The notes under the pieces are model-generated. The model saw only the letters and a list, made by a program, of their open reading frames with translations. It searched no databases and was not told the origin of the DNA. From contig DASVWD010000090.1 of NCBI GenBank assembly GCA_036389795.1, forward strand, positions 1 to 58,519: a stretch of DNA of 58,519 nucleotides, written 5' to 3'. The stretch is from Longimicrobium sp. (lineage in GTDB: Bacteria > Gemmatimonadota > Gemmatimonadetes > Longimicrobiales > Longimicrobiaceae). The position numbers and the translations under genes are program-made. Shown one piece after another: positions 23,192 through 30,651 of the stretch. Each line of letters starts with the position of its first letter. The first letter of the stretch is position 1.

Positions 23192-25636
23192 ATGAAGAAG
23201 CCTGTCGCTACCGCCGCCCCCGCGCGCCGCACCTCGCCGCTGGCCCCCCCTCCCGAGACGGAGCCGGGGATGGGGCCGGGGCTGGCCGCCGCGCTGTACT
23301 TCGGCCTGGCGCTCCTCTACTTCCTCCCCGCCTTCCTGCCGGGGCGCCACATCTTCGGGACGGACTACCTGCAGTCGGGGTACTTCTTCTACGACTTCAT
23401 CTCCCAGCGCACCGCGGCGGGGCACCTCCCCAAGTGGGTGCCCTACGTCTACGGCGGGCTCCCGCTCTACTCCAACCCGGGGAGCACCTACTACCCGGTC
23501 CGCTGGATCGCCGACCTGGTGGCGCCGACGTCGCGCTTCTTCCCGATCCTCTTCGTCTTCCAGTTCGGGATGGCGGGGCTCGGGATGTACCTGCTGGCGC
23601 GCGAGCTGGGGTGCCGGCGCTGGGTGGCGTTCGTGGCCGGGCTCGCCTTCCAGTGGACGGGGATCCTCACCTCGTGGGTGTACGCGGGGCACGACGGGCG
23701 CATCATCGTGGTCACCCTGGCGCCGCTCTTCTTCTACTTCCTGCATCTGGGCGTCCGCACCGGGCGGCTCCCCGCCTTCGCCGGGCTGGCCGCGACGACG
23801 GCGTTCGTGCTGCTCTCGTTCCAGATCCAGAACGCCTACTACCTGCTGCTGGCGGGCGCCATCTGGGCCGTCTTCTGCCTCTTCCGCCTGGGCGCGGTGC
23901 GCGACGTCCCCCGGCTGGGGAAGGTGGCGGGGATGGGGATCGGGGCGGTGGCGTTCGGCTTCCTCACCGCGTCGGTCAACTTCCTCCCCTTCCAGCACTA
24001 CGTGGCCGAGTCGCCGCGCGGGCAGACGGGCGGGCGCGGCTGGGATTACTCGACCTCGTACTCGATGCCGCCGCGCGCCATCGTGGGCGTGGCCGTCCCC
24101 GAGCAGGTGGGGGCCACCGTCCAGAACGACCGGGGCGAGTACGTCTTCCCCATCTACCGCGGCGAGAACCCGTTCCGCCTGCACACCGAGTATGTGGGCG
24201 CCACCGTGCTGGTGCTGGTGGCGCTGGGCCTCTACTACGCGCGGCGGAACCGCTACTTCTGGTTCTTCTCCGGCCTGGGGCTCTGGGCGCTCACCATGGC
24301 GCTGGGCGGCAACACCTTCCTCTACCGCATCTACTACGAGCTCCTCCCCGGCCTCAAGCGCTTCCGGGCGCCGGACCTGGCCTACTACGTCCTGGCCTTC
24401 TCGCTCGTCTGCATGGCCGCGCTGGCGCTGGAGCGGCTGGCCCAGGCGCGCGAGGCGGCGCGCGCCCGGCGCGGCGCCGAGCCGCAGGGCGACCGGCCGG
24501 GGCTGGTCGGGTGGGTCGTCGCCGCGGTCGTCGCCGTCGCCGTCGTCGGCGCGGCGGCGTTCGGCGCGCCCGCCGCGGCGATGGCGGAGGGGACGACGGG
24601 GCTCTCCCCGGCGGCGGGGTGGATGCGCTTCGCGGTGTTCGCGGGGCTGGCCGGGGCGGCGCTCTGGCTGTGGATGGAGGGGAGGGTCGCCACCCGCGCG
24701 GCGCTCGTCGCGCTGTCGATCGTGACCGTGGCGGACCTGTGGGTGATCGGGAAGAAGTTCTTCCAGACCGTCCCCGCGCCGGGCGAGACGTACGCCGAGG
24801 ACGACGTGATCGGCTTCCTGAAGTCGCAGGCGCTGCCGGGCGGACCCACGCGCGTCTGGGCGCTCCCCGGGCAGGGCGGCTGGCCGCCGTACATCAACTA
24901 CCCGATGCGCTTCGGTGTGGAGCAGGCGGGCGGCGAGCACGGCAACCAGCTGCAGCGCTACAACCAGTTCGCGGGCGCCGGCCAGCAGAGCTACATCGAC
25001 TACCACAACTTCGGCGACCCGCGCTTCCTGGCGGCGGCCAACGTGCGCTGGATCACCTCGCCGCAGCCGCTGGGGGTGCCGTGGCTGCGCGAGGCGTACC
25101 GCAGCCCGGCCACGGGGGTGGGCGTCTACGAGAACACGCTGCTGCTCCCGCGCGCCTACATCGTGGGCCAGGCGATGCGCGTCACCAACCCCGACGCCAC
25201 GCTCCCCTTCCTCCAGTCGCAGCAGTGGGACCCGTCGCGCATCGCGGTGGTGGAGGCGCCGCGCGACCTGGGGCTGCCGAACACCGAGCTCGATGGGAGC
25301 GCGCGGATCACCCGCTACGAGCCCGACCGCGTGGACGTGGCGGTGGAGGCCAACCGGCCCGCCCTGCTGGTGCTCTCGGACAACTACTACCGGGACTGGC
25401 GGGCGACGGTGGACGGCCGGGCTACGGAGATCTACCGCACCAACCACACCTTCCGCGGCGTGGTGGTCCCTGCCGGGCGCCACCGCGTGCGCTTCGTCTT
25501 CGAGCCGGCGGACCTGTACACGGGCTTCTACCTCTACCTGGCGTGCCTGGCGGTGCTGGCGGCGTACGGCGCGTACCTGCTCGTCCAGCACCGTAGACGG
25601 CGCGCCGCCCCGGCCGCGGCGCCGGCGGCGGGATGA
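23192..25636 (+). CDS. YfhO-family multi-pass membrane protein
   Basis: 814 residues. About 12 hydrophobic segments in the first ~560 residues after a short soluble N-terminus (LAAALYFGLALLYFLPAFLPG is the first), and a large soluble C-terminal region (about 575-790) ending in one TM (FYLYLACLAVLAAYGAYLLV). The N-terminal signature DYLQSGYFFYDFISQRTAAGHLPKWVPYVYGGLPLYSNP and the C-terminal NYYRDWRATVDGRATEIYRTNHTFRGVVVPAGRHRVRFVFEP match YfhO, linked to glycosylation of lipoteichoic acid or other glycan carriers. It overlaps the next gene by four bases (ATGA). Confidence 0.86.
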   Translation: MKKPVATAAPARRTSPLAPPPETEPGMGPGLAAALYFGLALLYFLPAFLPGRHIFGTDYLQSGYFFYDFISQRTAAGHLPKWVPYVYGGLPLYSNPGSTYYPVRWIADLVAPTSRFFPILFVFQFGMAGLGMYLLARELGCRRWVAFVAGLAFQWTGILTSWVYAGHDGRIIVVTLAPLFFYFLHLGVRTGRLPAFAGLAATTAFVLLSFQIQNAYYLLLAGAIWAVFCLFRLGAVRDVPRLGKVAGMGIGAVAFGFLTASVNFLPFQHYVAESPRGQTGGRGWDYSTSYSMPPRAIVGVAVPEQVGATVQNDRGEYVFPIYRGENPFRLHTEYVGATVLVLVALGLYYARRNRYFWFFSGLGLWALTMALGGNTFLYRIYYELLPGLKRFRAPDLAYYVLAFSLVCMAALALERLAQAREAARARRGAEPQGDRPGLVGWVVAAVVAVAVVGAAAFGAPAAAMAEGTTGLSPAAGWMRFAVFAGLAGAALWLWMEGRVATRAALVALSIVTVADLWVIGKKFFQTVPAPGETYAEDDVIGFLKSQALPGGPTRVWALPGQGGWPPYINYPMRFGVEQAGGEHGNQLQRYNQFAGAGQQSYIDYHNFGDPRFLAAANVRWITSPQPLGVPWLREAYRSPATGVGVYENTLLLPRAYIVGQAMRVTNPDATLPFLQSQQWDPSRIAVVEAPRDLGLPNTELDGSARITRYEPDRVDVAVEANRPALLVLSDNYYRDWRATVDGRATEIYRTNHTFRGVVVPAGRHRVRFVFEPADLYTGFYLYLACLAVLAAYGAYLLVQHRRRRAAPAAAPAAG

Positions 25637-26586
25637 AGCTGCCGCGCGGGTGGAGGCGCGCCGCCGCCTTGCTGCTGGTGGCGGCGACGGCGCTCTACCT
25701 GGCCTGGACCGTGGCCGACAACTGGCGGCAGGTGCGGGCGTACCCGTGGGACGTCGACCCGCTCCGGCTGGCGGCGAGCGTGGCGGCGCACGTGGCGGTG
25801 CTGGCGTGGGGTGTGTGGGTGTGGGGGCGGGTGCTGCGCCACTTCGAGCACCCGCCGGTGGGGCTGGGGACGCTGCTGCGGATCTGGTTCCTCTCCTCCC
25901 TGGCGCGCTACATCCCCGGCAAGGTCTTCCAGTTCCTGGCGGTGGCGCAGCTCAGCAGCGCCGCCGGGCTCTCGGGCGCGGTGATGCTCACCTCGCTGGT
26001 GGTGCACACCGGCCTGGCGCTCCTCTCGGCGACGCTGCTCTCGGTGTGGACGCTCGCGGGCCCGCTCTTCCCCGCCCTGCCGGTGGCGCCCGTCGGCGTC
26101 GCGGCGACACTCCTGGCGCTCGCCTTCGTCCACCCGCGCTTCCTGAACGCGGCGCTCGGGGTGGTCCCGCGGCTGCTCAAGAAGGACGTGATCCGCTGGA
26201 ACGGCACCTGGGCGGACGGCGCGCTGCTGCTGGCGCTCTCGGTCGGGAGCTGGATCTTCTACGGCGGCGCCTACTACCTCCTGCTCGCCGCGCTGGCGGA
26301 CATCCCCGCGCGCGAGATCCCGATGCTCTCCGGCGTGAACGCGCTCTCGTTCGTGGCCGGCTACGTCTCGATCGTCGCCCCAGCGGGCGCGGGCGTGCGC
26401 GAGCTCGTGATGACGCAGCTCCTGCTGCCGCTGGTCCCCGAGTCCGTGGGCGCCGTGCTGGCCATCGCCTCGCGCCTGTGGACGATTGCCGCGGAGGTGG
26501 TCGGGGGTGTGATCGTGGTCCTCGCCTTCCGCCCGAAGACGCGCCCGGCGCCCGGCGCGACGGTGGAGGCGCCGCCGCGGGCGTGA
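25633..26586 (+). CDS. Lysylphosphatidylglycerol synthase TM-domain / flippase-like membrane protein
   Basis: 317 residues, about eight TM helices. The pattern of LWSAxR-type early loops and the conserved SLARYIPGKVFQFLAVAQLSSAAGLSG and FVAGYVSIVAPAGAGVRELVMTQLLLP segments identify the UPF0104/LPG_synthase_TM family, which includes MprF-like and AglD-like proteins. In glycan clusters these are taken to flip or help assemble lipid-linked sugars. The start overlaps the YfhO stop (ATGA), so translation is coupled. It ends the cluster on this strand. Confidence 0.85.
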   Translation: MKLPRGWRRAAALLLVAATALYLAWTVADNWRQVRAYPWDVDPLRLAASVAAHVAVLAWGVWVWGRVLRHFEHPPVGLGTLLRIWFLSSLARYIPGKVFQFLAVAQLSSAAGLSGAVMLTSLVVHTGLALLSATLLSVWTLAGPLFPALPVAPVGVAATLLALAFVHPRFLNAALGVVPRLLKKDVIRWNGTWADGALLLALSVGSWIFYGGAYYLLLAALADIPAREIPMLSGVNALSFVAGYVSIVAPAGAGVRELVMTQLLLPLVPESVGAVLAIASRLWTIAAEVVGGVIVVLAFRPKTRPAPGATVEAPPRA

Positions 26587-26972
26587 GGCTCGACGGACGT
26601 CCCCCGCACTTCGACCGGCATCGGCGTGGCCGCGGGCGGGGCGCCGCCTCCCCGGCCCTCGCTGCGCGGGAGAGGGAGAACGGCGGCTCAGGGCTGCCTC
26701 TCGTGCACTGGGCCAGCCACCAGGAAGGCGGAGTAGATCCCTCGGGCGCCGCCGGGCTCCGGCGCGGACACGGGATCGGGTGCAGCGGCGCCTTCGGGAT
26801 GACATCCTCTGGCAGACGGTGGGGAGTCGCGTGCCGCCGTCGCGCGAAGCGCCGAAGTCCCTCCCCTGGAGTTCGGGGGAGGGACGGGCGCGCCAGGCGC
26901 CAGGGCGGGGCCGCCCGCGGCCGCGCCAGCGCCGGCCGAGTAGCACCGGACCAGGCGTCGCTCGCGTCTCGG
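26587..26972. other. Gene-free region dominated by a composite repeat
   Basis: Contains a composite repeat (26640-26930) whose inverted copy is at 34320-34590. No coding frame is convincing. Confidence 0.55.
26640..26930 (-). repeat. Composite intergenic repeat, copy 1
   Basis: Includes GGAGTAGATCCCTCGGGCGC and the TCGGGATGACATCC border, followed by the GTCCCTCCCCTGGAGTTCGG hairpin (GGGGGAGGGAC) and GCGCCAGGCGCCAGGGCGGGG. Reverse complement resembles 34320-34590 along its length. Confidence 0.65.
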
Positions 26973-27001
26973 TTGACAAAAGCGGCGGCTCCGGCAATAC
27001 T
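26973..27001 (+). promoter_or_regulatory. Promoter of greA
   Basis: TTGACA (26973-26978), 17-nt spacer, AATACT (26996-27001). Transcript start near 27008 gives a leader of about 180 nt before the ATG at 27190, including GCCGCC/GGCGGC self-complementary stretches. Confidence 0.65.
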
Positions 27002-27189
27002 GGACGCGAGCGGCAGGACGCACTCGGAATCCGGCCCGGCGAGCGGATTCCGATTTCGTTTCGGGCCAGGACGGCAGACCGGCGGCGCAGGAGCCTCTGC
27101 GCCGCCGCTTCGTTGCCGTGCGCGCGCCCGTTCCCCTCGGCACCTTTCCCGGCCGGAAGCCCTCCGCGCCGGTCTGCGACGGACGAAAC

Positions 27190-27681
27190 ATGCTCGAAGA
27201 ATTGAAGAACCGGCTGGGCAACGAGATCGAGCGCCTCTCGCACGAGCTGCAGGTGACGCTGCCCAGGGCGATCCGCACCGCCGTGGAGCACGGCGACCTG
27301 AGCGAGAACGCCGAGTACAAGGCGGCGCTCGAGCGCCAGCAGTTCGTGCAGGCGCGGCTGAACCACCTCACCCGCCGCATGAGCGAGCTGGCGAAGATCG
27401 ACCTCTCCGAGATCCCGGCGGACCGCGTGGGGTTCGGCTCGCGCGTGACGGTGGTGGACATGCGCACGCGCGAGGAGGAGACCTACACGCTGGTCTTCGG
27501 CGACTACATCGACATCGACAGCGGGCAGATCTCCGTGGCCTCGCCGCTGGGGCAGACGCTGATGGGGAAGCAGAAGGGCGACAAGGTGACGCTCCAGGCC
27601 CCCCGCGGCGAGCGCAAGCTGCACATCAAGGACGTCGTCACCCTCCCGCAGATGGTGGAGAACCCGAACGACGGGGCGTGA
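27190..27681 (+). CDS. greA: Transcription elongation factor GreA
   Basis: 163 residues. N-terminal antiparallel coiled coil with the family motif AVEHGDLSENAEYKAALERQ (acidic tip that reaches the RNA polymerase active centre), then a FKBP-like C-terminal domain (VTVVDMRTREEETYTLVFGDYIDIDSGQISVASPLGQTLMGKQKGDKV). It stimulates cleavage of backtracked transcripts. The extended frame upstream lacks coiled-coil character, so the ATG at 27190 is chosen although its ribosome site is weak. Slightly unusual wording of the tail leaves GreB-like identity possible. Confidence 0.93.
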   Translation: MLEELKNRLGNEIERLSHELQVTLPRAIRTAVEHGDLSENAEYKAALERQQFVQARLNHLTRRMSELAKIDLSEIPADRVGFGSRVTVVDMRTREEETYTLVFGDYIDIDSGQISVASPLGQTLMGKQKGDKVTLQAPRGERKLHIKDVVTLPQMVENPNDGA

Positions 27682-27697
27682 CCGGCGGCCGGCGGCG

Positions 27698-27789
27698 GGG
27701 CCCTCTCCCTGGCGCCTGAGGCGCCTGTCCCTCCCCCAAAACAGCCTGGGGGAGGGACCTTCCTCGCTTCGCTCGTGACGGGTGGACGC
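27698..27789 (+). repeat. CCCTCCCC-hairpin intergenic repeat
   Basis: CTGGCGCCTGAGGCGCCTG followed by TCCCTCCCCCAAAACAGCCT and GGGGGAGGGACC, then CTTCGCTCGTGACGGGTGGA. Same family as the hairpin parts near 26870 and 34360, in the orientation of the latter. Confidence 0.6.
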
Positions 27790-27843
27790 AGGACCGGGCG
27801 GTCGGCGAGGCACTCAATCACCAGACGGCGGCGGCGTTGACCG

Positions 27844-28137
27844 ATGAAGTTCACCGTGGACGAACTGCTCGCCTGGGCCAGCCAACACGAGCACGACGAC
27901 TGGGCCACCCTCGTCCGGCGGATACCGTTCCGCTACCACGTCACCGGGCCCGGCATTGAGTACATCCCGAGCAGCGGCACCCCTCGCAATGTGCCCCATA
28001 GCGAGCTGGCGTCGTTCTGCGACGAGGTTCAGGAGTCGGGTTCGTTCTCGCCGGGAAAGTACCCGGATCGCTGGCACAAGTCGTATTCGCTGCCCCTCAT
28101 CCAGCGGTTTCTACAGGCGCGAGGCCAGCGTTCCTGA
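27844..28137 (+). CDS. Hypothetical protein, 97 residues
   Basis: From ATG 27844. Contains FTVDELLAWASQHEHDDWATLVRRIPFRYHVTGPGIEYIP and a His/Trp-rich tail (YPDRWHKSYSLPLIQRFL). No family recognised. Lower GC than neighbours, codon use still plausible, and a 15-bp terminator directly follows (28163-28195), both of which favour a real gene. Could be part of a small acquired insertion after greA. Confidence 0.6.
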   Translation: MKFTVDELLAWASQHEHDDWATLVRRIPFRYHVTGPGIEYIPSSGTPRNVPHSELASFCDEVQESGSFSPGKYPDRWHKSYSLPLIQRFLQARGQRS

Positions 28138-28162
28138 CAAGGCGCTGATTTGCTGAGGCACG

Positions 28163-28195
28163 ACGAGCCGCGGAGGGCGACCCTCCGCGGCTCGT
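28163..28195. terminator. Bidirectional terminator
   Basis: Perfect 15-bp stem ACGAGCCGCGGAGGG / CCCTCCGCGGCTCGT with a 3-nt loop, placed between the convergent 97-residue gene and the yukJ-like gene. Confidence 0.8.
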
Positions 28196-28217
28196 GTCGT
28201 CTGCGATGGGAGGACGG

Positions 28218-29255
28218 CTACCCGCGGAAGACCACCAGGCGGTTCTCCTCCTGCGCCTGCTCGCGCGAGTAGGCGACCTCGTCCACGGCGGCGCCGGCAG
28301 AGTCGACCAGCTTGAGGGCGCCGCCGCGGTTGCCGAGCTGCACCGTCCCCGCCAGCCGCACCGTCCGCACCCCGTGCGGCTCGATGGCGCCCGCCAGCCG
28401 CTCCGCGTTCTCCCGGGCGTCCACCAGCTTCCACCCCGCCAGGTCCACGCGCGCCGGCGTGGTGTTGATGAGCGTCACCGTCTCGCGCCGCGGGTCTTCG
28501 CCCGGCGGGTTCACCAGCGCCGCCACGATGCGCACGCGGCCGTCGCGGGCGCCTCCACCCATCCCTCCCCCCGTGCCGCCGCCCGTGCCGGTGCCCGTCC
28601 CCCTCGGATTGCCCGCCGCGTCCGTTTCCCACGACTGCGACTGGAAGGCGAGGAAGACGGCCACCCAGCGGTTCTCGCCCTCGAAGTGGAAGAGCAGCGC
28701 GCCGTCCTGGTCGGCGCCGTTGTCGCCGAAGTGGCGCCCGGGCGGGTTCCCCTGGTTCATGTGGATGTCGTGCACGCCGTTGCCCGGCGAGAAGCGGAAC
28801 ACCTGGTCCTTCTCGCCCACCTCGGGCCCCCAGCGCGCCCCGAAGGCGTACACCATCACGTCGTTGGCGCCCTTCGCCCGCGCGGCGAGGCGCCCGATCT
28901 TCTCGTTCAGGTCGTTGTCCGGGCCCGGCAGGTCGTGCGGCAGCGCCTTCAGGTCCCGCTCGTGGACGAAGCCGCCGCGCACGTAGTCCAGCGACAGCCC
29001 GTTGGCGGGGCGCGGCAGGGGGTGGAAGCCGGTGCCCAGCCGCGACACCTGCGCCGTCACCGCGTGGCGGAAGTCCTCGTCGAGCCGGAAGAGCAGCTCC
29101 GGGGCACCGGGGTCGGTGGAGCGCACGTTCACGGCGATGCGGAAGCTGGTGCCGCCGGCGTTGACGCGCAGCTGGAAGTGCGGCGAGTCCCTCCCCGCCT
29201 CCACCCTGAAGTCGGTGACGCGGCCGACGAGCACGCCGTAGTTCTTGATGGGCAT
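28218..29255 (-). CDS. DUF2278 (YukJ-like) protein with C-terminal lamin-tail domain
   Basis: 345 residues from ATG 29255 (GGAGGA upstream). Residues 1-220 match DUF2278: it starts MPIKNYGVLVGRVTDFRVEAGRDSPHFQLRV and includes DVMVYAFGARWGPE and GVHDIHMNQGNP. A Gly-rich hinge (GTGTGTGGGTGGGMGGG) then leads to a lamin-tail domain (about 245-345): VRIVAALVNPPGEDP RRETVTLINTTPARVDLAGWKLVD. YukJ-type proteins are secreted or phage-associated in other bacteria but uncharacterised. No signal peptide is seen. Isolated gene. Confidence 0.85.
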   Translation of the reverse strand: MPIKNYGVLVGRVTDFRVEAGRDSPHFQLRVNAGGTSFRIAVNVRSTDPGAPELLFRLDEDFRHAVTAQVSRLGTGFHPLPRPANGLSLDYVRGGFVHERDLKALPHDLPGPDNDLNEKIGRLAARAKGANDVMVYAFGARWGPEVGEKDQVFRFSPGNGVHDIHMNQGNPPGRHFGDNGADQDGALLFHFEGENRWVAVFLAFQSQSWETDAAGNPRGTGTGTGGGTGGGMGGGARDGRVRIVAALVNPPGEDPRRETVTLINTTPARVDLAGWKLVDARENAERLAGAIEPHGVRTVRLAGTVQLGNRGGALKLVDSAGAAVDEVAYSREQAQEENRLVVFRG

Positions 29256-29739
29256 CGTGTTCCTCCGGGGGATGGGGAACGGGAGGAAGAGAGTTCCGCG
29301 GGTGGGCGCCGGCTGCATCTTCCGAGCCCCGCCGGAGCGGGACCGGCCAATTCTCGTAACGCAGTAGATCGACAGATACTTACGGACGCGTCGCTCCACT
29401 TCCGGCGCCATCCGGGATGGTGCCCCCGCTCCCCACTGGGGCGCCCGTGCGGCACCGTCTCGGAATCGCGGCCGCTAATCATGACGACGTTCTCTCGTAG
29501 GGGCGAGGCATGCCTCGCCCGGATGGCCACGGGCCATCACGAGGAGCCGGCGTCGCGCCCCTTTCCCAACCTCCTCGCGCGGGCGACCTTGGGGCGGTCG
29601 AGGCATGCCTCGCCCCTACGGTTTGGGTTCGAGGCGCGTCCGTCCCCCACCCCGCGCGCGAAACATCGCCGGGGGCGGGAGCGTACACTGCGCGTCTCCC
29701 GACCCGGCCCCTGCTCCTCCCCGAACTCGCGGCAACCGC
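29256..29739. other. Divergent intergenic region with inverted palindromes
   Basis: About 480 nt. Two GTAGGGGCGAGGCATGCCTC-type palindromes in opposite orientation (29498-29520 and 29597-29619) bracket about 75 nt of simple sequence. No gene supported. Promoters for the flanking genes are not obvious. Confidence 0.5.
29498..29619. repeat. Inverted pair of GGGCGAGGCATGCCTCGCCC palindromes
   Basis: 29501-29520 is a perfect 20-bp palindrome, GGGCGAGGCATGCCTCGCCC, preceded by GTAG; 29597-29619 carries CGAGGCATGCCTCGCCCCTAC. Together they can form a long cruciform. A related shorter form (GGGCGAGGCAGGCCTCGCCC) is at 17750-17769. Confidence 0.75.
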
Positions 29740-30651
29740 ATGGAACTGCGCATCTCGCACCTGTCGAAGACGTACGCGAACGGCACCGTGGCGCTCAAGG
29801 ACGTCTCGCTCACCATCCCGCCGGGGATGTTCGGGCTGCTGGGCCCCAACGGCGCCGGCAAGTCGACCCTGATGCGCACCATCGCCACGCTGCAGGAGGC
29901 CGACTCCGGGAGCATCACCCTGGGCGACATCGACGTGCTGCGCGACAAGGACGCGGTGCGCCGCACGCTCGGCTACCTGCCGCAGGAGTTCGGCGTCTAC
30001 CCCAAGGTCACCGCCGAGGACCTGCTCGACCACTTCGCCGTGCTCAAGGGGATCACCGGCCGCCGGGAGCGGAAGGAGACCGTGCGCGCGCTGCTGGAGC
30101 AGACCAACCTCCACCACGCGCGCAGGAAGAAGCTGGGCGGCTTCTCGGGCGGGATGCGGCAGCGCTTCGGCATCGCCGTGGCGCTGCTCGGCGACCCCAG
30201 GCTCATCATCGTCGACGAGCCCACGGCGGGGCTGGACCCGGCGGAGCGGGTGCGCTTCCTCAACCTGCTGTCGGAGCTGGGCGAGAACGCCGTCGTCATC
30301 CTCTCCACCCACATCGTCGAGGACGTGAGCGAGCTCTGCCAGCGCATGGCCATCATCAACCAGGGCCAGATCCTGCTGGAGGCCGAGCCCCTGGGCGCGA
30401 TCGAATCCATCCAGGGGAAGGTGTGGAAGAAGATCGTCGCCAGGGACGAGCTGGCCGACCACGAGGCCCGCTACCGGGTGATCTCCACGCGGCTGCTGGC
30501 CGGGCGCACGGTGATCCACGTCTTCTCGCCCGAGCGGCCGGACCCGGGCTTCGACCCGGTGGAGGCGTCGCTGGAGGACGTCTACTTCACGGCCATGGCG
30601 GGGCTGCACACCGGGGAGGCGTCGCTGGCGGGCGCGGAGGCGGCGTCGTGA
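29740..30651 (+). CDS. ABC transporter ATP-binding protein
   Basis: 303 residues. Walker A GPNGAGKST (about 35-43), signature FSGGMRQR, Walker B LIIVDEPTAGLDP and switch STH are all present. Q-loop YLPQEFGVYP. The C-terminal 80 residues are a non-catalytic extension. It partners with the permease fusion whose GTG start overlaps its stop codon (GTGA at 30648-30651). Export of an unknown peptide or drug is likely. Confidence 0.93.
   Translation: MELRISHLSKTYANGTVALKDVSLTIPPGMFGLLGPNGAGKSTLMRTIATLQEADSGSITLGDIDVLRDKDAVRRTLGYLPQEFGVYPKVTAEDLLDHFAVLKGITGRRERKETVRALLEQTNLHHARRKKLGGFSGGMRQRFGIAVALLGDPRLIIVDEPTAGLDPAERVRFLNLLSELGENAVVILSTHIVEDVSELCQRMAIINQGQILLEAEPLGAIESIQGKVWKKIVARDELADHEARYRVISTRLLAGRTVIHVFSPERPDPGFDPVEASLEDVYFTAMAGLHTGEASLAGAEAAS

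Noticed and set aside
21761-25591. A very long open frame opposite to the glycosyltransferase and YfhO genes
   Set aside because: High-GC shadow frames are common here. The plus-strand frames carry recognisable GT4 and YfhO motifs; the opposite strand has only His/Arg/Gln-rich repetitive text.
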